Shown piece after piece: positions 46,706 through 57,840 of a DNA stretch of 64,000 bases (position 1 is the first letter of the stretch; the number at the start of each line of letters is the position of its first letter). This DNA comes from Glebionis coronaria (lineage: Eukaryota; Streptophyta; Magnoliopsida; Asterales; Asteraceae). The notes under the pieces are model-generated. The model was not told where the DNA came from. It saw only the letters and a list, made by a program, of their open reading frames with translations, and did no database searches. The stretch covers positions 528,280,538-528,344,537 of the forward strand of contig CM046876.1 in assembly GCA_025667525.1 (NCBI GenBank), read 5' to 3'. A program made the translations under genes and the position numbers.

Positions 46706-46710
46706 AGACA

Positions 46711-47208
46711 TGTTGTCAACATTACAAAGATGAACCTGACACACAAAATACAGAAACGAAACTAATGCTCAAAGGATGAAGTTCAATGGGAGGTTAAAAT
46801 CCATTATATAATATGATTAAATCTAAATCGAATAAAAATGGGATATGTATGTTGCTTACCAAGATTCCATGCCTGAATATGTGCCTTCAATTTATCATCC
46901 AGAATCTGTTTTCTTTTCTAAAAAACAAATGAAACAACCAATTGTAGAGTGTGATTCAAAGACGATTTTTGGTTTATTGAAACTACCAATTGCAGTTTTA
47001 GGATAATAAGGAGGGAATGAAGAGAGGTAGTTACTTATTGCAATGAGACGTGGGTGGTTTTATTATGCTCTTTCTTTAATCAAGCTTTAGTTAAGGAGGT
47101 AGGTATATAATTCACAGAGAAATCGACACGTCACTATAAAGCTTAGGTGGCATAGTTAGAATTGTGCCACGTATAGTGTTATTATCCTGATTTAATTAGG
47201 TAATAGAT
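46711..47208 (-). repeat. Tandem duplicate unit 1, second part (promoter and exon-like)
   Basis: Near-identical to 49190-49686. It contains a candidate exon at 46860-46917 and, further right, a TATA-like TATATAA with GACACGT and GCCACGT motifs at about 47107, 47129 and 47167. It ends where unit 2 begins (TAATAGAT at 47201-47208, then the AGAAGTGGGAGG start of unit 2). Confidence 0.85.
46860..46917 (-). pseudogene. Candidate exon, duplicate 1
   Basis: On the minus strand a TTTTTTAG acceptor precedes an open frame reading KRKQILDDKLKAHIQAWNL, then a GTAAGC donor. The other copy (49339-49396) encodes the same peptide except one Arg/Lys change. It could equally be 5' UTR ending with a short ATGGAATCTTG start; the frame choice is unresolved. 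No family recognised. Confidence 0.35.
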
Positions 47209-47239
47209 GTCAAGAAGTGGGAGGTCAAGAGTGACTTAC

Positions 47240-47372
47240 TTGGATAACTCATATGAGAAAACTTGCCCAAGTGGGACGCCAGTTGAGCCTTTTCCATCCC
47301 AATAACTTTCGGATGTTATTTGTCACATTATAACCATGTAATTCTTCACATCGAACCTTCCAGCACTTCAGA
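47240..47372 (-). pseudogene. Candidate exon, duplicate 2
   Basis: Counterpart of 32766-32898 with the same GTAAGT donor. The frame reading ESYWDGKGSTGVPLGQVFSY contains an upstream stop, as in the other copy. Function unknown. Confidence 0.3.
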
Positions 47373-47858
47373 CTCATTTAGTATATGAAAATCCTTTAGT
47401 ATATGAAAAAATGTAGCACAAAAAATTCCACCTTGTAACCCTAACGTGTAACTATACTTATAACATAAAGATAAAAAATTCAACCCCCCCCCCCCCCCAA
47501 CCTTCTTGTAATTGAATGTTGACGTTATTTCTTGACTAACAACTCATAGGATGTTTGGGATTCCTTAATCAAGTGAATTCAAGACACACTAACAACTCAT
47601 GGGATGTTTGGGATTCCTTAATCAAAGTGTCTCTCCTCTATTTCTTTTGAAACTGCTTATCAATGTAAATGATCCTCGATTATTGTTGAAACAGTAAATG
47701 ACTTAACTGGAGACATTAAATAATTATCACATTTTTAATGACCCATTATTCAATCGATAATCCTGCCACGCGTATTTGGAATTCGATTAGCTTCCTATTT
47801 AGTATGAACAGGTAATATACATAGAGCTATGATCAAGATAAAACTTAAATACACATAC

Positions 47859-48005
47859 CTTATTTACTTTCTTAATGTCAGAAGCGGAATCAACTGTTCG
47901 TCTGTCCTTTAATTATCTTTCTCGTTGTTTCTCAATCCTGTTACATCCAGACACCAACGACCGTCCACTTCTGATATTGAGCAAATGTGCATCAACTCAT
48001 CTATC
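47859..48005 (-). pseudogene. Candidate exon, duplicate 2
   Basis: Counterpart of 33384-33530 with the same TTGCAG acceptor and GTATGT donor. The frame reads RIDELMHICSISEVDGRWCL and then VTGLRNNEKDN before TAA. It differs from the other copy by only a few bases. Confidence 0.35.
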
Positions 48006-49338
48006 CTGCAAGCAATTCGTAAGGTTAATACAAATAAGTTTATAGGATTAAAGAAGGAAACCATTGTGAACTCCATTATTTGACTTTGAAATAATATACT
48101 ATACAATGATAAAAAATTATTATGCATCTGATTACCCTGTGATACATCCATCTAAAAGAATTCTTTTTAGTATTTGTTGTGAGTTTGTTCTTGGTTGCAT
48201 TCGTAAACAAAAAATCTAAAACATCTAAAGACCAAGTTATCTACAAATTCTACACACACTACCTTTTTAAAATATAGTGTTGCAAGTATACGCGATGTTA
48301 TCCTAAATTATTTGCATAAAATCAAGAAAGAAGTTGACAATGTAACATACATTAAAACATGAAAAATATACCACGTATAGTAAAAGATTAGGAAAGATTG
48401 TTTTTATAGGAAATATATGAGGAAGAAAAGTAACTTTTTAGCCCATTTGCAATTACTTTGCCTAATGAAAACTTGAGATATAGTTTATCGGCCCAATTTT
48501 GTACCTATTACATTAAACCAAACACTTTACTTAGTAACAAAACATACACCTCTTAGCAAATTAGCTTAACTCACAGCCCAAATAGCTCGTGTCCGGTGTT
48601 TCCTAATTTCTCCAGTATGTCTGTCGTCAGATATGACCAATGCATACTACCAACATAACCTAAAATGGTTCAACAGATCTTTATAGTAGATAAAAAGATG
48701 ACTAAAAACCTTCCAATGAAAATGATCCTTTTACCATAAAGTCCATCTAAGTACTTATTTACATAAGACGACATTTTGAATATACAGTTAACAATAAATA
48801 CTTAGAAATCAAATGCACTTGTTTCCTACAAAGTCGGAAACCAAATCAATTGTTTCCTACAAATATCAGGAAATCAAAACTTCATCATTTTGATGAGGCA
48901 TTTCATCAAACACTTGTTGCAATATAAAGAATCAAAATAAAAAGTATTCTTTTATTTGATGGGTTGACTTCCTTTTCAGCAAAGACTTGGTGGAGAAGAT
49001 GAATAGAAGAATTAAGAATAGATATCACAATTAACAAAATAAAATTAAAAAAATTAAAATCAAAAACTACCCACATGAATCTTCAATCATGAAGACCGAA
49101 CAAAATAGAATGTTAAAATCATTAATTATAGTTCACTTAGGGTGATTACGAAGCTAATTTATTTTGTCAAAGATGTTGCGTAGAAGACATGTTGTCAACA
49201 ATACAAAGATGAACCTGACACACAAAATACAGAAACGAAACTAATGCTCAAAGGATGAAGTTCAATGGGAGGTTAAAATCCATTATATAATATAATTAAA
49301 TCTAAATCGAATAAAAATGGGATATATATGTTGCTTAC

Positions 49339-49396
49339 CAAGATTCCATGCCTGAATATGTGCCTTCAATTTATCATCCAGAATCTGTTTTTTTTT
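49339..49396 (-). pseudogene. Candidate first exon, duplicate 2
   Basis: Preceded on the minus strand by a TTCATTTGTTTATAG acceptor-like sequence and followed by a GTAAGC donor. It lies about 190 bp downstream of a TATA-like box, so it may be a first or second exon. One reading is an open frame KKKQILDDKLKAHIQAWNL. Another is 5' UTR ending with ATGGAATCTTG that would splice to the next exon. Confidence 0.35.
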
Positions 49397-49574
49397 CTAT
49401 AAACAAATGAAACAACCAATTGCAGAGTGTGATTCAAAGACGATTTTTGGTTTATTGAAACTACCAATTGCAGTTTTAGGATAATGAGGAGGGAATGAAG
49501 AGAGGTAGTTACTTATTGCAATGAGACGTAGGTGGTTTTATTATGCTCTTTCTTTAATCAAGCTTTAGTTAAGG

Positions 49575-49655
49575 AGGTGGGTATATAATTCACGGAGAAA
49601 TCGACACGTCACTATAAAGCTTAGGTGGCATAGTTAGAATTGTGCCACGTATAGT
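49575..49655 (-). promoter_or_regulatory. Putative promoter with TATA box and two ABRE-like G-box cores
   Basis: On the minus strand, reading leftwards, the order is ACGTGGC (GCCACGT on plus, 49643-49649), then ACGTGTC (GACACGT on plus, 49603-49609), then a TTATATA box (49582-49588). That is the expected order upstream of a leftward transcript. ACGT-core elements of this type bind bZIP factors in abscisic acid and drought responses. The same set is duplicated near 47107-47173. Confidence 0.5.
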
Positions 49656-49689
49656 GTTATTATCCTGATTTAATTAGGTAATAGATATA

Positions 49690-49895
49690 TTTAGCTAATT
49701 GATTTGATAGCATTTTATATTTTCTAAGTTATTTTGTGTGTTAAAATTGTGTACTATTTTCTTTTGTAACAACAAATCATAACTAAATCGGTTATTGTTA
49801 AGTTTAGTAATGACAAGTTCTTTTCGTGTGTATATTCAGTTTGACAAAAAAAAAAAAATTGCCCCCCTTCGGTATTTTTTCTGGCTCCGCCCCTA
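49690..49895. other. Right end of the compound insertion
   Basis: Non-coding sequence ending in an A run (49847-49858) and GCCCCCCTTC, and then the right TIR CTGGCTCCGCCCCTA. The subterminal poly(A)/CCCCCC arrangement mirrors the G-rich subterminal region at the left end (17280-17325). Confidence 0.55.
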
Positions 49896-50277
49896 CAGTC
49901 AGATGATCACTTCTATGCTTATTACAGATATAAGTCACTCGGAAACACCTCTTGTGACTCCCAACATGTTAAAATTACTTATATCGACCTTAAAAGATGT
50001 GTTAAGTGATATTACCGGCATTGAACCACTGTTCATGATAATTGGCCATGTAAAAGTTTCAGCCTCATGATGTTCTTTAAAATACTTTTGATTCATGCAC
50101 AACACTAACTTGCAGAATCATGAATTTTATTAATAGTGATCACGGAATGAAACCAGTCACAGGACCTGAGTGGTGACCTAAGAACCATGAAAATACAACC
50201 AAAAGCCACACCAACAAAATTTCCCGATAAGGCTAATACAGCCACGCGCACAACGTTGGAAACATAACCCCTACTGG
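49896..50277 (+). repeat. Block module copy 3, right half
   Basis: Collinear with 1205-1700: CTTCTATGCTTATTAC, GAAACACCTCTT, GAACCACTGTTC, GTGATCACGGAATGAAACCAG. The left half of this copy ends at 17256 on the other side of the compound insertion. The tRNA-Phe expected after 50880 is absent. Confidence 0.75.
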
Positions 50278-50840
50278 TAGGGGTGGGAATCGGGTCGGGT
50301 TTGTCGGGTTCGGGTTATTCGGGTCGGGTCGAATTCAGGTTGAGGGTAAAAATAATTTACCCGAACCCGACCCGAGTTGAACTCGGGTTAGTCGGGTTCG
50401 GGTCTATTCGGGTCGGGTCTAGTCGGTCGGGTCTATTCGGGTTCGGGTCAACCCGAGTATGGGTAAAATATTAAAAAAAAAAACTTTCTTTTTTAATTTT
50501 TTAATAGAATTTATATTAAATTTATATATTAAAAATAAAAAAAATAAATAATTTCTTATTCGGGTCAATCGGGTTGACCCGAACCCGAATTAGACATATA
50601 TATTTTACCCGATGTCCGACCCGATTTTGAATTCGGGCTAGTCGGGTTGACCCGACTAACCCGAATTCAAAATTAAACCCGAGTAACCCGACCCGAATAT
50701 GCTCAGGTCGGGTTCGGGTCGGGTTTGGGTCGGATCGGAAATATTGACCGACTAGCCCGAATTCAAATTTCAACCCGAATAACCCGACCCGAATATGCTC
50801 GGGTCGGGTTCGGGTCGGATCGGAAATATTGACACCCCTA
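50278..50840. mobile_element. hAT-like MITE rich in GGGTC/CCCGA repeats
   Basis: Ends TAGGGGTG and CACCCCTA are perfect 8-bp inverted repeats. CCTACTGG and CCTGCTGG (50841-50848) form an 8-bp TSD with one mismatch. The two arms are dense arrays of CGGGTCGGGTT-type motifs and their complements, separated by an A/T-rich centre (about 50465-50560). Open frames across the arrays are artefacts. The block paralogues at 12590 and 13900 carry GCTACTGGTC without the insertion. Confidence 0.8.
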
Positions 50841-50848
50841 CCTGCTGG

Positions 50849-51497
50849 TCTTGAATACAGTCGGTGGTCAAACACTCAAACCAGATAACTGTGAGTACGA
50901 TAATCATTCCCAATTTACATCCTATAATGCCATAACTAACAATGATCAAAAACTAATTTTGCAGCAAGTTTTCTGTTGATATAAACAAGCTTCTTTCAGA
51001 AAATGAATGCACCATCTCATTAGTTATAAAATAAAATGAGCAGATCAAAAGAACTACTCCGCTACTTTAGACGTTTAAAACAACAGAAAATAAGCTAGAA
51101 GGCCGTGCACTACCTGACAACAAGACTCCAAGCATGCAGACAAGTTTAAATTTAGCATTAGAAAAGACAATCTTTTTACCAAGAAATTTATTTTCAATAC
51201 AAAGCCTAAAGATAAAAATCTGAACTCTGAAACATACTATCTGAAATGTTATTGAGACTTCAATTTTTTCATTTAGGACAGAAAAGCAGCGTTAACACAA
51301 CAGAAGGAATCAAAACAAAGCACCATCATCTTCAATTAAACATGTACGGAGTAATTCATAATAACCATTCAATATCACTAACAGCAAACGTCATACTTAA
51401 GAGTGAAACACCTAATAAGGTTTGGTGCACATAACAAAATTAAACAGAAACAAAAAACTAGATAAGTCTTCTCAGCAACCATCAAGACATAATATGC
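50849..51497. other. Block remnant and 3' flank of RPS30
   Basis: 50849-50885 ends the block module (TCAAACACTCAAACCAG). Beyond this no repeat or gene is recognised. The 3' UTR of RPS30 should begin at 51497 and extend leftwards, but no polyadenylation site can be fixed. Confidence 0.5.
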
Positions 51498-53420
<1,923 letters not shown>

Positions 53421-53499
53421 GGTTGATTTTGGAGTTGTTTTTGTTTTTGCTGCTGGTTCTTCTTACGGCTGGATCTTAGAATGCGATGGATGCGATTCT

Positions 53500-53592
53500 A
53501 GGTTTAGGGTTTGTGGTAGAGGATATATAATGGGTTTTTGGGCTTTTTGTTTCTTTTTGGTGATTGGGCTTTTGTTATGTTTAAGGCCCATT
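53500..53592 (-). promoter_or_regulatory. RPS30 promoter: telo-box, TATA and site II motifs
   Basis: On the minus strand AAACCCTAAACC (53501-53512) is a telo-box in the 5' UTR. TTATATATCC (53521-53530) is a TATA box. Three site II-type elements follow upstream: TGGGCT on plus at 53539-53544 and 53565-53570, and GGCCCA at 53585-53590. The telo-box plus site II combination is the known signature of plant ribosomal protein gene promoters and supports an active gene. Confidence 0.75.
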
Positions 53593-53599
53593 AATAAGG

Positions 53600-54060
53600 A
53601 TATCTAGTTATCTTTTCACGAGGGCCGAGCAAAGTAAAATGGTCTGAAAACCGAGTTGAATTCAGATTATGGTATCAGTTCGATTAATTTGGTTCGCTTC
53701 AGGTTTCAATTTTAGTTTTTAGGTTACTACCGTCAAGTGATTAATCGGTTTGACGGGATTAATCGAAAATCAATTAGATTGGATTTTTTATGTATAAAAT
53801 TATAAAATTTTGAAAGTATATGTCCGAGTAGGCCGATTTAGCCAATTTATATCCGATATATCTGACTTTTTCCGAATTTTCCGATTTATATTTAAAACCG
53901 AGTTGGCCGATTTATCCGGTTTTTTTTCTGATTTGATCAATTTATCCGATTGATTGATTAAAGGTGCTTAATGAAGAAAATCAAAAACAAATGGAAATGC
54001 TTTTGCCGATGAATTCGAAGAGAGAAGAACGCATGAAATTAGTTGATTTTTACCAAATCG
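53600..54060. other. Spacer upstream of RPS30
   Basis: A/T-rich sequence with repeated CCGATTTAT and TTATCCGATT-like motifs (53830-53960), possibly terminal sequence of a decayed DNA transposon. No gene recognised. Confidence 0.35.
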
Positions 54061-54061
54061 A

Positions 54062-54700
54062 TTAGTGAAAATCGTGACGGTTAATTTTTCCTAGCGATTT
54101 ATTCTCGATTAGTCGGTCGACAAGGTCGATTTTTGCAACACTGCTAAAAACAGATAAATCGAAGTAATCGAACAAGATAACTGAACCGATAGAACATACA
54201 CGTAGTAACAATCTGATAACTTGAACATCGTGGTAGGACCCATGACCCGAACCTTGGCTCATAGAATAATCTTGATTCGGATTGCCGTGATCCAAACCTT
54301 TACTCGCAAAGTACTCTTGGTTATACATTATTTTATCAAAATCCATATCAAGATTAAAACAATTCATCGGAGAATACGACGGATTTACATGGAAATGTGT
54401 TGATGAATCCATAGTAGGATGATACAACCCATTTGGAGATTCGAAGAAAGATTAGTGGTTGTTATATGGAGGAGCATGATGGATGATTCTTATAATACAT
54501 GTTAGGATTTTGTGGTTGTTATAGTAAATGTGATTGATATTTTAAACCGGCGGCTCGAAAGCGAATGGTTGGTTAGACACGAGACAATCGAAATTCGGAA
54601 ATTCGAATCCGATGTTAAATGCGTAACACTTTCTTGAGGAACTCGAGATTTTTTTGTTTTGATTTGGGAGCTCTCTTGTTAGACATAGGGTGAAATTGGT
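54062..54700 (-). pseudogene. Decayed N-terminal part of a possible Harbinger Myb-like ORF
   Basis: On the minus strand a Lys-rich reading near 54680-54620 (SNKRAPKSKQK) is followed, after stops, by HPTMDSSTHFHVNPSYSPMN and then MSQGSGHGSYHD (54427-54200). The low-complexity, polar N-terminus resembles those of Myb-like transposon ORFs such as 3519-4691. However, no DNA-binding domain follows and the frame is broken. The assignment is weak. Confidence 0.25.
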
Positions 54701-55185
54701 ATGTTTTATGAATTGTAATTTGAATTTGTGAGAAAAATGATTAAATAGGTTGGGTATTTATAAGGGTAAAGTGTTTAAATTATATTTTTTAATACAACAC
54801 ACGATTATTTTTTTGTTGTTTTTTAGCTCTTCCATTCGATCAAGGCTCGACTACTTTAGGAACTCGATAATCGATTCACTTGGGCATCATAGTGGGACGA
54901 CCGAGTAGGACAATCGGTCGAATGAGTGAAAACAAGCACCATTGCGGGCAACCTTCAATACTAAGAGAGTGAGGGCCTATACAAATGATCTATGATATTA
55001 AGAGAGTTAGTTAGTGGGATGATCTCCCGCCTTCATGAATGAGCTACGGTATCCGCATATATGGGCATATGATGCACATATATACTCTTTTAGGATGGTC
55101 ACTGATGAGACTCTAGTTATACATCATTTCGTACCCCAAAACGGACTTAAAATATGTAAAATATCATCAAAAGTGTGCCATATAT
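54700..55185. other. Spacer without recognised features
   Basis: Contains ATCGATT/TCGGTCG-like motifs near 54860-54935 similar in style to 54060-54120 and could be the other end of the same decayed element. No gene, tRNA or clear repeat boundary. Confidence 0.35.
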
Positions 55186-55500
55186 TGTAGGTCCTTAGTT
55201 TCTTAGGATTGTACAAGTGTTTAATTTATCTAATGAATGGAAGAAGATAAAGAACTGGAGAGAGATAGTTAGAGAGAGAAAAGAAGAATTAGAGGAAATG
55301 TGAAATGAGAGAATGAATAATTAAGTGCTCAACCTCTCCTAACATGCTAGGAGGGGGTATATATAGCCCACCCTACATGTGGGCTATATGGGCTATATGT
55401 TTACATATTGGATCACGAGCCCAATACTTGAATATATCGTTAGAGTGACCGATCCTTTCTAAATACGTAAAAACGTATTTCCAACAATCTCCCCCTAAGG
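55186..55500 (-). mobile_element. Putative LTR and purine tract of a minus-strand retroelement
   Basis: On the minus strand CCTTAGGGGGAGAT (plus 55487-55500) is an excellent polypurine tract. It directly precedes TGTTGGAAATACG, a copia-like LTR start (plus end at 55486). The LTR may end at GGACCTACA (plus 55186). It contains a TATATATA region and a CT-rich stretch. AAATACGT-AAAA-ACGTATTT near its start is a perfect palindrome. No second LTR was found to the right, so the element is truncated or its 5' part was lost. Confidence 0.5.
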
Positions 55501-57840
55501 GAGGTCACACCATTTTATAAAATCTTAAACCTAGCATACTATGCTTGAGTCTTCGATCTTGTTCTTGTGAATATGCTTGATGTGATCTTTGACTTTAGTC
55601 TTGAGCATGTTTCCTTGCCTAGACCTTGTGCATTCATCACTTGTGATATTTGCCTCCTCGTGACTTCATGTTTCACATACTTATACCTTTATAAATTCTT
55701 GAAAGCTTCAAATTTTGATACAGCGGAAGAGTTGACTTTTAGGCTTTCTTGAATTTGTTGAAGTATTAAGTGTAGAAAGCATAAGCATGTGTTTACGACT
55801 TCTTCTGGATTGTAGACCGCAATGCCACCTTCTTGTTACGCTGCATAAGACAGTTAGCAACAAAACATATACACTGATGAAATGGCCTTGAACATTTCAT
55901 TCTAATTTGGTAGCATTTTACCTCCGGTCTGTGAAGACCGTTGGACGATATAAAATATCGTACTTGTGGCAGGTAGTTTCAATTAAGAACCTCCTTGACA
56001 AGATTTCGCGGGTAAACCCGTTCTCTTTATTCGACCGTACAAAGCTGAATGCGAACATAAAGAGTGAATCATTTGGATAATATTATCCGCATGATTTGAA
56101 GCCGTCAAATCCGATTCCTATAAAAAGTGAAATTCAATTAAGTACCGCACCATCGTTGCTTTCCAGTTGTCACTAGCTTGATTCATATAGAATCTTGCAA
56201 GTTACCTACCAAGTGCTGTTTGATGTTAACACTAGAAGGATTTCCACTCATCACCGTGAACACTATAGAGTGTCACTCTGAGTGTTATGGCAAGATCACT
56301 AAGATATTGCGTAGAGGCCTGGAACGTGTTTAAGTTTGATTAAGAATTAAACCACTGTTGCTTTCCAGTTATCACAAGTTTGATTCATAAAGAATCGCAC
56401 AAGTCACCTACCATGAGCTTTTTGATATTCGCTCAAGAAGGATTTCAATCTTCATTGTAAATACTTGCGTATTACTCAGATGTTCAGGCAAGATCATGAA
56501 GATTTTGCGTAGGACTCTTAAGATCTTTCTTACTTTTCACAGTGTGTGAAAAAGCAAGTAATTATAATAAGTGTGTCCTAATGAGATATTTGATGATCTC
56601 AAATGGCTATAGACTCGATCGTGCATTTTGGATTTTAGTGATCGGAGGCTGGAAAGGAGTGCCACCATTTCAATACTAATTTATTCGGAGTGAATAAATC
56701 AATAGATAATGCGTTGTCTCCGTGTGATTAAAACAAATATCTTTTGAGAGATATATGAGTTAGCTGGGATGGGTTGTGCATTGCATCACTAGGTCCATGA
56801 TGTCTTATCTTCAATATCAAGCATCATTAAAAATGATCTTAATAGCATATGTATTGACCCGGTTTCTGCCTAAGGTTGTAAGGAGGGCTTCTTTCTTTAC
56901 ACCCTTTATCTTTACAATTCTTTTTCATTCTTCAACCCTTTCAATGCTTACCAATATGTCATAACTAGCACCTTGTTGTGATTGTTCCAGTGCTAACTTA
57001 AGTATTTGGTCGGCATTCAGCTACTTTCACAATCTTTCTCCATATTTCCTAAGGACTACTATTTCTAGCTATGGAATGTCCTTGGGAAGATTCCTCCGGT
57101 TCTAGAGGAATCATTGGACTTTAACCTATCCTACCATCCTTATGTCACCACAATCTTCATCGCCGTGAAATAAATGGGTTGTGGGTAAGTATAAATCACC
57201 ATGAAATCCATTTTGAAGTGCAAATCCATTTTGCTCCCCCTTAACATATGCCACAATATTCGAAAACATTTCGCACATGTCGGGATGAGCTTTCACGTTA
57301 AGTCAAACCAGTGATTAAACTTTCCCATATTAAATCACATTTTCTCCCCCATATTAAAAATATTAACCCAATCGATGTTTTTAATATCAATTTATTTAAT
57401 AGCATTTTAAGAAAATTTGGGAAGAAACATGCAAATCCAATTATCTTCATGATTTTCACAAGCTCCCCCTCAAATTAATGAGGGTGTACTTGAAACGTAA
57501 AGTAAATACCTTTTAAACACAAGTGTAAGGTACTTATCACGTGCAAAGATCATATATGATAATGTATTCACAAGATTAGAAATTTATGAGGTTGGACCTG
57601 AATGATGGATAACATCATATGAAAGAAGCACATGGTTCTTGTTCACGAATGTTGGTCGCCTCATCACGTCTGAAGTTATCTCTTGACTCCATGTGTACGA
57701 TTGATATCGTTGTCTTGACACCAATATGTGAACTTGGCGCTTTCGGCATCAAAGATTCTGAATGCTGGACAATTGCTCCCCCTCAATTGTTGACCCGTGT
57801 TCTATTAAAAGAGTTGTAGTCGTCGTTTGAGTAGTCGCAT
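55501..57840 (-). other. Non-coding interior of the truncated retroelement
   Basis: No gag or pol motif is visible in either strand. Several CTCCCCC motifs (near 55489, 57233, 57343, 57464 and 57775) read as GGGGGAG purine tracts on the minus strand. A tandem repeat lies at 56148-56520. It may be a large non-coding derivative or a strongly decayed 3' region. Confidence 0.4.
56148..56520. repeat. Two diverged tandem units of about 190 bp
   Basis: Unit 1 (about 56148-56322) and unit 2 (about 56345-56520) share GTTGCTTTCCAGTTGTCAC, TTGATTCATA-AGAATC, ACCTACCA, AAGGATTTC, GGCAAGATCA and GATATTGCGTAGA-like segments. The function is unknown. Confidence 0.65.

Larger units (their letters stand above)
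47213..49686 (-). repeat. Tandem duplicate unit 2 (uninterrupted, 2474 bp)
   Basis: The intact copy of the unit. It shows the native, contiguous order: candidate exons at 47240-47372 and 47859-48005, the exon at 49339-49396, and the promoter-like region to 49686. The copia target site AGACA is unoccupied at 49185-49189. The two units (2470 and 2474 bp after removing copia) differ by a few percent by eye. Confidence 0.9.

Noticed and set aside
46860..46917. Assignment of the KAHIQAWNL exon to auxilin-like J-domain proteins
   Set aside because: The short similarity I considered is not followed by a J domain anywhere downstream, and the segment may be 5' UTR.
50283..50875. Gly/Ser/Arg-rich open frames
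   Set aside because: They are produced by the GGGTC arrays of the MITE.
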